Source: Poriferisodalis sp965221945 (GTDB lineage Bacteria > Actinomycetota > Acidimicrobiia > Acidimicrobiales > Poriferisodalaceae). From it: DNA of 64,000 nucleotides. The stretch spans positions 3,534,001-3,598,000 of the forward strand of contig NZ_OZ244925.1 in NCBI RefSeq assembly GCF_965221945.1. Direction: 5' to 3'. A model generated the notes under the pieces. It made no database searches and was not told where the DNA came from. It saw nothing but the letters and a program-made list of their open reading frames with translations. The translations under genes were made by a program, and so were the position numbers. Positions 46,101 through 54,509 of the stretch are shown here, one piece after another (position 1 is the first letter of the stretch; every line of letters begins with the position of its first letter).

Positions 46101-46656
46101 ACACTTCGAAATGGTCACCCCTCACCGTGTAGTCCCCAGTGGGCGGTGCCTTGCCATCTGCCGTGATGCGACCCGACAGCACGCCGCCGTCAGCGAGCGT
46201 CGCGTCCACGCCTGTCGTGTCGGCCCACCTCCACGCGCGAAGGCGCGCCGTCGCGAGGTCGCCTTCAGGATCCCAGGCCAGGATGATCGGCGTGGGGGAC
46301 ATCGGTTCAGCAACGGTGAGTGACCAGTTGCCGGATTCGTCGGTCGAGCCCTCGGCCAAGAGCCGTGCACCTACGGGCCACGGGCGTCGCGGATTCTCCG
46401 AGGGATCCGAGTGCGTTCCCCCGCAATCGCCCGATTGGCAGAACACGCTGACGTTGATGCCACTCAACGGAGCCCCGCCGTCCTCGGCTGTGATCGTGCC
46501 TGAGAAGGTATGGGTGTCGCCGGGCTCTGCACTGACGGCAGACACGGCGCCGATGACTGTCGCGCCCAGCGCGACCAGGGCGACCAGTATCGCGGTCGTC
46601 CAATAGCGCTTGGCCTTGGATTCTGGTCGTGTGCCGTCGCTGGTGCTTGGTGTCAT
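43192..46656 (-). CDS. Secreted CnaB/carboxypeptidase-regulatory-like repeat protein with C-terminal CWB2
   Basis: 1154 residues from ATG 46656, with an excellent GGAGG 5 nt upstream (46662-46666). N-terminal basic region and hydrophobic segment (WTTAILVALVALGATVIGAV) form a long signal peptide. The body is a series of beta-sandwich modules with carboxypeptidase-regulatory/CnaB character: DTHTFSGTITAEDGGAPLSG, VVSGRVADGAGGGLAGI, TISGSVTDWLGLPVTGV, RIAGTVTDSADAPIAGF, YISGTVSSGGSPLGDV, each followed by D.G.Y..p-type turns. A GVVVDQFGKPVVGATVTLL module precedes three C-terminal CWB2 repeats of the SLSDVGTAAS subtype. Likely a wall-anchored stalk. A paralogue with the same plan lies inverted at 58064. 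It is the second of two minus-strand genes. Confidence 0.88.
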   Translation of the reverse strand: MTPSTSDGTRPESKAKRYWTTAILVALVALGATVIGAVSAVSAEPGDTHTFSGTITAEDGGAPLSGINVSVFCQSGDCGGTHSDPSENPRRPWPVGARLLAEGSTDESGNWSLTVAEPMSPTPIILAWDPEGDLATARLRAWRWADTTGVDATLADGGVLSGRITADGKAPPTGDYTVRGDHFEVSLPSLGLLVSADGHYETPALPAATYYLVFPSDLPEPYSYLSTCAYGQVHGSRTLGVIVDSEDVVVDYELAEPVVVSGRVADGAGGGLAGIDVISSPFLSSSPWGLSNAQFRALTDDDGSYSFAYCPGAALQLAFVSTDGSYVSEAYDDHPIFNDVGPTDSVMIPETGSVSNLDAELSRPGTISGSVTDWLGLPVTGVSVSLCEPRETEDQRSTCRLRARATQSGSFEFTGLPGGSYEIATDRGTELESVTLADGGSSHVDVVITTGGRIAGTVTDSADAPIAGFPVAFGWSGNRVLTAADGSYVTPLLSAGTNRILFGSISRHDAVAVSDGQLTEGIDAQLDVGYISGTVSSGGSPLGDVQISLAPVSASRFLRFSFAGVTSADGTYRIAAAPGEHKVQFSSPWHVQQFYDARSSGDDADSVTVVAGSAAGGIDAQLVAIPSPVAPPEGTDVGGWSSSRDGIPTFGASDTITISHNGCSGGWASARIAEPDGTRGRGVRLIEAPSGSGTYVGSVETDTLNITGRAQVTITVRCDGASEPVEFSVYIDPSGVVVDQFGKPVVGATVTLLRENPGTVAVDFDAVADGSVLMDPAVNGTNPDMTGAEGQFRWDVVAGLWKVRAEADGCHAPGNPSTAFVETPELEVPPPQLGLVLELECERALAGVLVVANSGSLSDVGTAASMVAAGLGDAVVFAESADALGSDAAGVVSQQQPQRVVFVGGTAALAASIENEVRSLAEGVQVERLAGTDRIHTAALAAQQVLAEVASPTVVLANGWSLSDVGTAASAVASGRADAVLYATARSLGDATRDVLEDHEPQRILVVGGAAALSDVVATQAQMAAGGTTPQRLGGATRVETATLSAQQSFRAGATTAVIANGWALADVGIAAAIAAALDNSAVLYASPGMLDDATAKVLTDHRPTQILIVDSADPADQALRTQIAQIAPDAVVIVVSTPAQSTQRALGTAGSSP

Positions 46657-46840
46657 CTGAACCTCCGCTGGCGCGCCGGACCTTTGCATTATGCAATCTC
46701 GGCCGACGGGCCGTGAACGTCATTCACTGATGCTCAAAGTATGGCTAGCCCTCAAGCCTCGCAGCATCTTGCGTGCCCGGGACCCATGGCACAGCTCGCA
46801 GACGCCTTCCGACAGCGAGGACATCCCCAAGACTCTCGCC

Positions 46841-48655
46841 TCATGGCAGGCCAGGCTCGCCCGAGCCGTCGCCGTTGACCGCTGTGAGGTAGTCGCGGGG
46901 TTCTGCGCGCTGGGGCATGAGGTGCGCGGCGCGCTGCCAATCGATGCGAGCTGCGTCGTTGTCACCGAGGTAGTAGCGGGCGATGCCGCGCCGGAGGTAC
47001 GCGTCACCGTTTGCGGGCTGTGTGGCGATCAGCGATGACAGTGTTCGATTGGCATCCGCAGCGAACGAAGGTTGTCCCGCGAGCCGGAACGCCTGAAGCT
47101 GGGCGTCGGCGAGCGCCAGCACGACAAGCTCGTTGCCGCGGTTGCGCTCAGCGCCATCGCTGAGACGCTCGACGCCGCGCAGCACAATCGAGACGTCGGG
47201 CGCGGCACCCACGAGTTCGCCCATGAGCGCATAGCTCGCGTCATCGAATGGCCGGTGCGAAGCGGCGCGATCGAGGGGTTCGTACGCGCCAGGGATCGAA
47301 GACGCATCCAGCGCCTGTTTGTACAGACGGTCGTTCCGCAGCACGGAGACCGAGTTGACGACGAGTGCAGCGGCGACCGCGACCGCCGCGACCGCTGCGG
47401 TGCGCGGCATCGACCGGACTGGGAGGGCGGTGTCGGCGACGAGGAACCCGATCATCAGCCACCACACCGTGTCAACCGCTGGGTGCGCGAACAGAACCAG
47501 TTGCTGCAGTCCATATGCCATGACGCCGGCTGCGAGCGCGACCAGCCGCCAGTCGCCGCCGCGCACTGCCTTCAATGCAGCGACGCCGACAGCTCCCAAC
47601 AGCACCGTGAACAGCAGCCCGGCGATGCCCCCGAACGACACCGCGAAGTCCAAGACGCCGTTGTGGGCGCGGTCCACCACCGCGGCCCGTCCAATCTCAC
47701 GGATGGTCTCGTCGCTGACGCGTTCGCCGAAAGCGACGATGAAGCCCTCCGGCCCCACGCCCAACACCGGATTGTCGCCAATGGCCGACACAGCGACACG
47801 CCAGATCGCAGCCCGCTCGCCGAAGTCAGCGACGGCCTGGTGCCACCGGCCGGTGAACGCCGATCCGGCCGCCGCGGCCAACAGTGCGGCCGCTGCAACC
47901 CAGCGAAATTGTCCGCGCAACCGCATGGCGGCGACGGCAACGACGACGACGCCAGCAGCAAGCCACGCTCCGCGGCTCTGCGCCGCGGCGATGCCAACCA
48001 GTGAGAGGCATGCAGCGCCAACGCCTGCCCACCGCCACCAATCCTGTCGCAGCCACGCAGTGGCCGCCAGCGGAGCGACAAGAAGCATGAAGCCCGCGAA
48101 CGCGGCCGGATTGCCGAGCGTTGAGCGCACGCGGCCATGGAACTCGATCAGATCGCTGTCCACTTCGACGCCGGCGAGTTCTCCGATGCCCACCGCACCG
48201 ACCACGATGACCGCGATGACCACAACACGGACGAGAGCGTCCGTCGCGACATCCCCGTGCTGCCTTCGAAGCGATAGCCCCACAGCGAACGCAGTCGCGA
48301 AACCGAACCATGCCAGCATTCCCTCAAGCCGCAGAGGTGCACCCAGCACCGAACGCCACACAGTCCCGCTGAGGACGGTCGCGAGCACCATCAGCACGCC
48401 CAGCACGCCCGCAGATGCGCTCCAGGCGCCCCAAGGAACGACGAGCGACCCAGTCCGACCCAGTGACAGTGCCAACAGCGCTAGGCCGGCCCCGACGGCT
48501 ATCACCTTGACGGACAGGTAACCGCTCCACCCCCAAGGATCGAAGACTGCACCGGCACCGACAACCACGAGAGCCAGTCCGGCGAACAGCACTGATCCAG
48601 ACTGCGATGACTCGCGCCGCTGTCGAGGTGTCGGTCGCGCGCTAGCGGCTGTCAC
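46841..48655 (-). CDS. O-antigen ligase / Wzy-like polytopic membrane protein with TPR-like tail
   Basis: 604 residues from GTG 48655. At least ten hydrophobic segments, e.g. VLFAGLALVVVGAGAVF, LVRVVVIAVIVVGAVGIGEL, FAGFMLLVAPLAATAWL, WLAAGVVVVAVAAM. A large extracytoplasmic loop contains FGERAAIWRVAVSAIGDNPVLGVGPEGF, the usual Wzy_C/WaaL-family signature, with an SRGAWL motif before it. The C-terminal ~150 residues are soluble and TPR-like (GDAYLRRGIARYYLGDNDAARIDWQRAAHLMP). Such proteins transfer or polymerise lipid-linked glycans at the outer face of the membrane. In an array of CWB2 wall-polymer-binding proteins, it may help make or attach the wall glycan (inference). It lies 184 bp upstream of the 46656 start and may be co-transcribed with it. 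Confidence 0.82.
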   Translation of the reverse strand: MTAASARPTPRQRRESSQSGSVLFAGLALVVVGAGAVFDPWGWSGYLSVKVIAVGAGLALLALSLGRTGSLVVPWGAWSASAGVLGVLMVLATVLSGTVWRSVLGAPLRLEGMLAWFGFATAFAVGLSLRRQHGDVATDALVRVVVIAVIVVGAVGIGELAGVEVDSDLIEFHGRVRSTLGNPAAFAGFMLLVAPLAATAWLRQDWWRWAGVGAACLSLVGIAAAQSRGAWLAAGVVVVAVAAMRLRGQFRWVAAAALLAAAAGSAFTGRWHQAVADFGERAAIWRVAVSAIGDNPVLGVGPEGFIVAFGERVSDETIREIGRAAVVDRAHNGVLDFAVSFGGIAGLLFTVLLGAVGVAALKAVRGGDWRLVALAAGVMAYGLQQLVLFAHPAVDTVWWLMIGFLVADTALPVRSMPRTAAVAAVAVAAALVVNSVSVLRNDRLYKQALDASSIPGAYEPLDRAASHRPFDDASYALMGELVGAAPDVSIVLRGVERLSDGAERNRGNELVVLALADAQLQAFRLAGQPSFAADANRTLSSLIATQPANGDAYLRRGIARYYLGDNDAARIDWQRAAHLMPQRAEPRDYLTAVNGDGSGEPGLP

Positions 48656-48678
48656 CAGAGCAAACCCACGTCTTCCAC

Positions 48679-49098
48679 TTGCATATGAATTGCCGCGCAG
48701 TTACGGTGCGCTGCCGTGTCTCTGCTGGAAGCGCTTTCACGAGATACCGCCATGCTTACCAACATGCGCGCTGTGAATGGTCGGTTCGCAATCAGAGCGG
48801 AAGTCCTGTCCGCGTGGCATTGCAGATGACGCTACGAGACGGCGGCGACAATTTCATTCTCGGCACTTCCTGTGACGTCATCGACGGCGGTTTGTGGCTG
48901 GGAGTCGGTCAGCAGCAATCCGTCAACATCAGCGCGGGCACCTACGACCGCAACCGGGATGCCGCGAGCGAGTGGGTCTCGAGCGGGAAACGGCTGCACG
49001 CCTGGTGCAGGTACTGGACCGACACGAGTTTGGTGACGTACCCCGGCGTCGAGCAATCAGAGCCATGCGAAATCACCGGTAACGAAAGGGCGAATTGA
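48679..49098 (+). CDS. Hypothetical protein
   Basis: Up to 139 residues, open from TTG 48679, only 23 bp from the divergent 48655 start, so the true start is probably further in. It includes CEWSVRNQSGSPVRVALQMTL and CDVIDGGLWLGVGQQQ, with four to five cysteines and beta-rich character, ending CEITGNERAN. No obvious signal peptide from the listed starts. It ends 3 bp before the 49102 gene, suggesting co-transcription. I do not recognise a family; it could be a small extracytoplasmic beta-sandwich protein or a chance ORF. Confidence 0.45.
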   Translation: MHMNCRAVTVRCRVSAGSAFTRYRHAYQHARCEWSVRNQSGSPVRVALQMTLRDGGDNFILGTSCDVIDGGLWLGVGQQQSVNISAGTYDRNRDAASEWVSSGKRLHAWCRYWTDTSLVTYPGVEQSEPCEITGNERAN

Positions 49099-49101
49099 GC
49101 C

Positions 49102-50082
49102 ATGCGCGAGTCAGATGCGATGTCACCCGGTGACGCCATGAGGCGCTCGAGATCATCGAACCGACGGATCCGGTGGCGGCGACGGGCAGCGGCGGGTCTC
49201 TCGTTCGTGTTCCTGCTGGTTCTCATTGCGCCCGCTGACGTCGGTGCAGCGGTGCCGTCGCTTCCGCCCAATACCGGGTGCGATGGCGATGCAGTGGTCG
49301 CCAAGCTGTCGGTCATTGAGGACCGGGCGGCGGCGAACATGCTCGCCGAGACCGTCCGGAGCCTGACACGAAGCGGGCGATGCCTCCTTGACGCCGGCGA
49401 TCCTTCGACGGGACACGTTCCCGCCGGAACGCGCCAGCAGGCATCGGGGGCAGACCGCGTCTACGTGGTCGGGGGGCCAGGCGCGATTCCAGATGCATGG
49501 CTGACCGGGACGTTGGGTGTCAACAGCTCGACGAGGATTGCCGGTGGGAACCGTTGGGAGACTCAGGCTGAAGTCGCCAACGCCATCATTCGACTGACGC
49601 TCGGCCAGCCGCTCGAGCCCTACAGCGGGTCACAGGCCAGTTCGCCGACGCTGCCGCCCAACACCGACTGCACACAGCACACGGTGCTGGTGAAGCTGAA
49701 CGTCGTCGAGGACCGGGCAGCGGCAAACATGCTCGCCGAGGCGCTCGATGTGCTCCAGACGATCAGCGCCTCGGCCCGCTGTCTCGTTGATGTCGGCGAT
49801 CCGCAGAGCAATCAGGCGCCGGCGAGCAGCAGCCGCGACGAAGCGAACAGCGCTGCCACCGCATTCGTGGTGGGCGGCGCCGGCGCCATTTCGGACTCGT
49901 GGCTGAACCGACACTTCGACATCCCGACTCCGACTCGGGTGTCGGGATCTGACCGCTGGGCGACTCAGAAGGCCGTCGCCGATCTGATCATCGAGCTCGC
50001 ACGTGCGACCAGCTCGTCCGGCCATGACGCCGGCGACGTCGGCGGCGGCGACGAGCCCGGTGATGCGGACGCCGAGAACTAG
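49102..50082 (+). CDS. Short divergent CWB2-like protein with internal duplication
   Basis: 326 residues from ATG 49102 (ATG 49138 possible). Signal peptide core AAGLSFVFLLVLIAPADVGA. The mature part is two copies of about 125 residues, each starting LPPNT[GD]C, then EDRAAANMLAE, a Cys, VVGG[AP]GAI and finally an [IV][AS]G[GS][ND]RW[EA]TQ motif, the counterpart of the CWB2 R-x-x-G-x-x-R-[YF]-x-T-A end. The usual [IV]LL motif is absent, so polymer binding may differ. The C-terminus is Gly/Asp-rich. It sits directly before the CHAP hydrolase gene (30-bp gap). A CWB2 relative is my best reading, not certain. Confidence 0.7.
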   Translation: MRESDAMSPGDAMRRSRSSNRRIRWRRRAAAGLSFVFLLVLIAPADVGAAVPSLPPNTGCDGDAVVAKLSVIEDRAAANMLAETVRSLTRSGRCLLDAGDPSTGHVPAGTRQQASGADRVYVVGGPGAIPDAWLTGTLGVNSSTRIAGGNRWETQAEVANAIIRLTLGQPLEPYSGSQASSPTLPPNTDCTQHTVLVKLNVVEDRAAANMLAEALDVLQTISASARCLVDVGDPQSNQAPASSSRDEANSAATAFVVGGAGAISDSWLNRHFDIPTPTRVSGSDRWATQKAVADLIIELARATSSSGHDAGDVGGGDEPGDADAEN

Positions 50083-50112
50083 GCGCACAACGAGGACGGA
50101 GGCACGAATCCA

Positions 50113-52026
50113 ATGACTTCAGCCACACGAACCAGCCATCGGCCCTCGTCACGTCGCCGAAGGCGCATGGCAATCTCCCTCATCGCGGCGGCGCTCTTCG
50201 TCACTGCCGCTCCGACGCTGGCCGCCCCTCAAGTTGCCGGAGCACAGACTGGTTCGAGCAGCTGGGATGTCTTCGACAACCCGGACCTTCAGGGTCCGGC
50301 CGCGTCGTGGTTCCCAGGTCAGGCCGGTCGGGGGTACGGGTCGAACAACTACCGCTACACCTATGCCATCGGCGGCGATGCCAACGCCGTGAACACCGCT
50401 GTGTGGAATCTCGGCAGTCGGGCCGGCACCCAGGAGCTCCAGGTCTTTGTGCCGTGCGAGCACTCGGTGGCGACGGTGCGTTACGAGGCGAGGGGCCCCG
50501 GATTCACCCGCCAGGTCGCGGTGAATCAGGCGAATGAGTGCGGGCACACGGCGTGGACCTCGCTCGGCCAGTTCGACTTCGGCGGCGGAGCGGCGTCGGT
50601 GACACTGCGCGACAACAACTCCGACCAGCATCACGACCGTGACGGATTCCCGCGCAGCGGCTTCGGTGTCGACGCAATCCGCGCACGTTGTGTCTCGGGC
50701 TGCAACGGCATGACGATGACAGTTGGACAGACGGGTTGGCAGGCCTTCGACAATCCGGACCTGCACGGCCCGTCTGAGTATTGGTATGCGGGTCAGGCCG
50801 GTCGGGGGTACGGGTCGAACAACTACAGCTACACCTATGCCATCGGCGGCGATGCCAACGCGGTGAACACGGCTGTGTGGAATCTGGGCAACCGGCTCGG
50901 CACTCAGGAATTGCAGGTGTTCGTGCCCTGTGAGCATTCGGTGGCGACGGTGCGTTACGAGGTGAGGGGCCCTGGGTTCACGCGCGAGGTTGCGGTGAAT
51001 CAGGCGAACGAGTGCGGGCAAAGGGCCTGGACGTCGCTGGGCCAGTTCGACTTCAACGGCGGCGCGGCGTCGGTAGTGCTGCGCGACAACAACTCCGACC
51101 AGCACTACAAGCGGGTCGAGTTGTGGCGCAGCAACTTTGGTGTCGACGCCATCCGCGCCCGATGCGTCTCCAACTGCAAGACGACGACGCAGATCACGGG
51201 CACGCCTGCCGCTCCCACGAACTTGCAGGCCACGTTCTTCAACTGCGCGGAACATGAGCGTGGATGCGTGAGATTCACGTGGTCGCCGCCGTCGCTGGCA
51301 GACGGCTCGTCGTACACCGGCTACGAGTACGTGCTGTCGCGTGCAGGTCGCAGTTGGGATGAGTCGACGCAATTCACGAGCCATGGACTCGACAACGCGC
51401 TGTGGGACACCGCCTACACGTTCGAGATTCGAGCGGTCAACGGGAGCGTTATGGGCCCAGCGGCGCGCGTGTCGATCACGACACCGGGAGCTCCGAGCCA
51501 GACGACTTCCGATCGCATTTCCCCGGCCAATCCACGCGACTACCCCCACGGCGAAGGCTGCGGCGGCGTAGATCCCTGGAGCTTCTACGCAGGCCAATGC
51601 ACGTCATATGTCGCATGGCGATTGAACGATGCCGGCATCGGATTCTCCAACTCGTACAGCAACGGCAGGCCTCGCACTGACCTCCCACGCCGCTGGCACC
51701 CAGGCGCGAACGCTTGGCTTCACATTTGGAGCAACGCCGAGAACTGGGCCGGATCTGCAAGCGGTGTCGGCATACCGGTCGACCAGAATCCCTCACGTGG
51801 CTCGGTCGCGCACTGGGGTCAGGAATGCAACGGCAAGTCGTGTGCCACCGACCGTGTGTACGGTCATGTTGCCTATGTGGAGAGCGTCTCAGCCGATGGC
51901 AACCAGATCACCATCTCCGAGATGAATTTCGCAAGACCTGCGTGTCACCACCGGACAAGGACGCTGACCAGAGGACAAGCCAGCTGGCCCGACAACTTCA
52001 TCCACTTCGAGCAGGCCAACCCCTAG
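50113..52026 (+). CDS. Secreted CHAP-domain peptidoglycan hydrolase with golvesin-like repeats
   Basis: 637 residues from ATG 50113. Basic N-terminus and signal peptide (AISLIAAALFVTAAPTLAAP). Two near-identical beta modules of about 150 residues (YGSNNYRYTYAIGGDANAVN, TAVWNLG, DFGGGAASVTLRDNNSDQ) resemble golvesin/xly-type carbohydrate-associated domains. Then an FN3-like domain (PTNLQATF..FTWSPPSLADGSSYTGYEY). The C-terminal CHAP domain has catalytic Cys496 (GQCTSYVAWRL) and His585 (YGHVAYVE), with GSVAHWG and ITISEMNF in the expected places. CHAP enzymes cleave peptidoglycan amide or peptide bonds, so this is likely a wall-remodelling enzyme supporting surface-protein insertion or division. 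It lies upstream of the selenoprotein operon. Confidence 0.9.
   Translation: MTSATRTSHRPSSRRRRRMAISLIAAALFVTAAPTLAAPQVAGAQTGSSSWDVFDNPDLQGPAASWFPGQAGRGYGSNNYRYTYAIGGDANAVNTAVWNLGSRAGTQELQVFVPCEHSVATVRYEARGPGFTRQVAVNQANECGHTAWTSLGQFDFGGGAASVTLRDNNSDQHHDRDGFPRSGFGVDAIRARCVSGCNGMTMTVGQTGWQAFDNPDLHGPSEYWYAGQAGRGYGSNNYSYTYAIGGDANAVNTAVWNLGNRLGTQELQVFVPCEHSVATVRYEVRGPGFTREVAVNQANECGQRAWTSLGQFDFNGGAASVVLRDNNSDQHYKRVELWRSNFGVDAIRARCVSNCKTTTQITGTPAAPTNLQATFFNCAEHERGCVRFTWSPPSLADGSSYTGYEYVLSRAGRSWDESTQFTSHGLDNALWDTAYTFEIRAVNGSVMGPAARVSITTPGAPSQTTSDRISPANPRDYPHGEGCGGVDPWSFYAGQCTSYVAWRLNDAGIGFSNSYSNGRPRTDLPRRWHPGANAWLHIWSNAENWAGSASGVGIPVDQNPSRGSVAHWGQECNGKSCATDRVYGHVAYVESVSADGNQITISEMNFARPACHHRTRTLTRGQASWPDNFIHFEQANP
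50317..51174 (+). repeat. Two golvesin-like modules with 474-bp period
   Basis: ggtcaggccggtcgggggta occurs at 50317 and again at 50791, and long stretches after each are nearly identical in DNA. The repeat encodes two tandem beta modules of the CHAP protein and reflects a recent internal duplication. Confidence 0.8.
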
Positions 52027-52109
52027 GAGCACGGCAGGCCACAGCCTCATGACAGCGCTGGCGTAGTCTCGGCACGGCACTAGGTGCAGCTTCGAGCTGG
52101 GGAGTGGCG

Positions 52110-54509
52110 ATGATGCACATGCGGCCGGCGTTTCGTTGCCGCGTGGTGACTTGGCGACGGGCCGCGGCCGGGTTGTGTGTCGCGGTGCTGGTGGCTGCCG
52201 ACTTCGCGCCGGTTGGCCCGGTGTCGGCGCAGTCGGGCGGTTCTGGTGTGGTGGTGATTGCGAATGGGTGGTCGGCGCCTGATGCGGGTACCGCGGCCCC
52301 GCTGGCGGGGCGTTTGGGTGGCGTGATGCTGTACGCGTCGACGGAGTCGCTGGGTGCTGCGACGGTATCTGCGTTGGGCACGGTGTCGCCGTCGCGGGTG
52401 ATCTTGGTGGGCGGTGCAGCGGCGTTGTCTGCTGAGGTGGAGGCTGAGGTGAAGAGCCTGCTGCCGGACGCGGCGGTGGAGCGTCTCAGCGGCGCGGATC
52501 GATATGACACCGCTGCGCGTGCCGCGTCGATCGAGCCGGCGGTTGCGCAGGGTCGTCCGGCCATCTTGGCGAACGGCTGGTCGCCGTCTGATGTTGGTAC
52601 TGCGGCGCCGTTGGCGGCGAGGCTCGGCGGCAGTGTCCTGTACGCGGCGAGAGACGTGCTGGGGGGTTCGGCTTCCTGGGCTCTCGAGCGGTTGGCGCCG
52701 TCCCAGGTGATCATCGTGGGAGGCACGGGGGCGCTGTCGGGCAACATCGATACCGCTTTGGCGGAGCTGTTGCCCGATGTGCCCACCCAGCGGTTCGCTG
52801 GTACAGACCGCATCGACACTGCGGCGCGGGCCGCGCTGTACGGAGCCCGCACCGGGCTGCCCGTGGTGATAACGGATGGCTGGTCGACGCCAGATGTGGG
52901 TGTGGCCGCGCCCTTGGCGGCGGCGCTGGGCGGCAGCGTGCTGTTCTCTTCGGCCAGCGCACACGAAGGGCGATCGCACGCGCTCGAACAGCTGGTTCCT
53001 TCTGAGGTGGTGCTGGTCGGCAACTCGGTGCTCAGCGACGGCCTGGCCGAGGACCTAAATCGGCTGCCGCTGGACACGCCGCGGACCCATATCACCGGCG
53101 CTGACCGGATCGAGATCGCCGCCGAGGCCGCCCTGCTCGCACACAGCCGCGTACTCGTCAGCCGCTACGACCCCCCAAGCGACCCAGTCGAGGATCGCCC
53201 CAGCTTGAGGAACATAGGTCGCACAACATATGACGACGAAGGAAACAGAGTCGGTCCGCTTCAGATCAACGGCCAACCGTTCGACCGCTCGGCGTTTGCC
53301 GGACGCGATGTGCTGCTGTGGCTGTGGTCGCCGTTCTGAGGCCTTTGCCTTCGCCAGAGGCCTGTGGTCGCAGCGCTCAAGAAACAACACGGGGACAATC
53401 TGGCCATCATCGGCGCCCCGTTCCTCAGCAGCGGTGTCGATCACGACGACCTCTTGGGCTTCAGCCGACGGGTCGAAAACATCCCCCACCTTCTGGGAGC
53501 GAGCGGCCCATTCTTCACCCACCCAAGGGGGGGCACCTCCGTCTACTCAGGATCGTTGGTTCTTGTCCGCGCCGACGGGACTGTGACAGTACCCGTGACG
53601 ACAGCGGTGCCGATCTTCATGATCCTTGATGCCCTCAGCACTGGGCGCCCGACCCGAACCGTCGCCCTGGCGGCAGGGAGAAATCATGCTTGCGCCCTCA
53701 AGCCCGGCGGCACCGTCGAGTGCTGGGGGGAAACCGGGAGCGATGTACTGGACGGGCCTGAGGGCACATTCACCACCGTGATCTCGCCCGCATGTTCCGG
53801 CGGGGGGTACTGGCGCGAGTGCATGAGCATGAGCCAGTCGGGACCGCTCGGAACTGACGGCACGTTCACAGCGATCTCGGCCGGCAACGAATTTTCCTGC
53901 GGTATCAGGGCCGATAGAACCGTCGTTTGTTGGGGCAGCAATGGCTCGGGTCAGTCGGATGCGCCCGAGGGCACGTTCACGACAATTTCGTCTGGCCATG
54001 AGCATTCGTGTGGTGTCAAGACCGGCGGGTCCATCGTTTGTTGGGGCCGCAATGGCGAGGGCCAGTCGGGTGCGCCCGAGGGCACGTTCACGGCGATTTC
54101 GTCTGGCCATGAGCATTCGTGTGGTGTCAAGACCGGCGGGTCCGTCGTTTGTTGGGGCCGCAATGGCGAGGGCCAGTCGGATGCGCCCGAGGGCACCTTC
54201 ACAACGATCTCATCTGGCTACAAGCACTCGTGCGGCATCAAGACCGACCGAACCGTCGCCTGCTGGGGCGACAACGAAACAGGTCAATCGGACCCGCCCG
54301 AGGGCACGTTCACGACAATTTCGTCTGGCTACAGGCATTCGTGCGGTATCAAGACCGACCGAACCGTCGCCTGCTGGGGCAACCGCAGTTATCAGCCGGT
54401 GAAGCGGATTCCGCCGGGCCAGTTCACGCACGTTGCGGTGGCAACGTACTTCGGGCACTCGTACGCGATCAGCGCTGACGGAGTCGTGGAGTACGTGGTG
54501 TGGGGCTGA
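52110..54509 (+). CDS. Putative selenoprotein: CWB2 x3 / Sec-thioredoxin / RCC1 propeller
   Basis: 799 residues if the in-frame TGA at 53337-53339 is read as selenocysteine (Sec410). Start ATG 52110, with GGGGAG at 52098-52103. Signal peptide (AAAGLCVAVLVAADFAP), then three CWB2 repeats (NGWSAPDAGTAAPLAG, GADRYDTAARAA) at about 45-365. Then a thioredoxin-like domain: FAGRDVLLWLWSPF-Sec-GLC, followed in the same frame by VVAALKKQHGDNLAIIG and LVLVRADGT, similar to actinobacterial secreted Mpt53/DsbE-type proteins. The usual cis-Pro before the last strand is replaced by Ser. Residues ~520-799 are seven RCC1-like blades, six with paired Cys (CG[IV]K..G..VCWG). Conventional calling would split this into ORFs ending at 53339 and starting near 53364. 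TGATG couples it to the next gene. Alternative: TGA is a true stop and the rest is a remnant, but three parallel cases argue against that. Confidence 0.82.
53360..53376 (+). promoter_or_regulatory. Candidate SECIS hairpin 1
   Basis: Starts 21 nt after the recoded TGA. Stem G-C-C-U-G-U pairs with G-C-A-G-(C bulge)-G-C, with apical loop GGUC at +27 to +30. A second hairpin, aggcctttg/cagaggcct (9 pairs including one G-U, 53339-53363), begins at the TGA itself. As I recall, bacterial SECIS elements have an apical-loop G about 16-37 nt after UGA; this fits. Confidence 0.55.
53961..54404 (+). repeat. Tandem 111-bp RCC1 units in the first Sec gene
   Basis: Units begin gcgcccgagg at 53961, 54072 and 54183 and again near 54294. 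The second and third are nearly identical, pointing to recent blade duplication. They are coding repeats, not a CRISPR or minisatellite. Confidence 0.78.

Noticed and set aside
46691..47038. Plus-strand ORF of 115 codons
   Set aside because: It lies mostly antisense to the C-terminal domain of the ligase-like gene; no ribosome-binding site and no recognisable domain.
53961..54404. Regular 111-bp repeats as a possible CRISPR or minisatellite
   Set aside because: The period is 37 codons, the frame is kept, and each unit encodes one RCC1-like blade.
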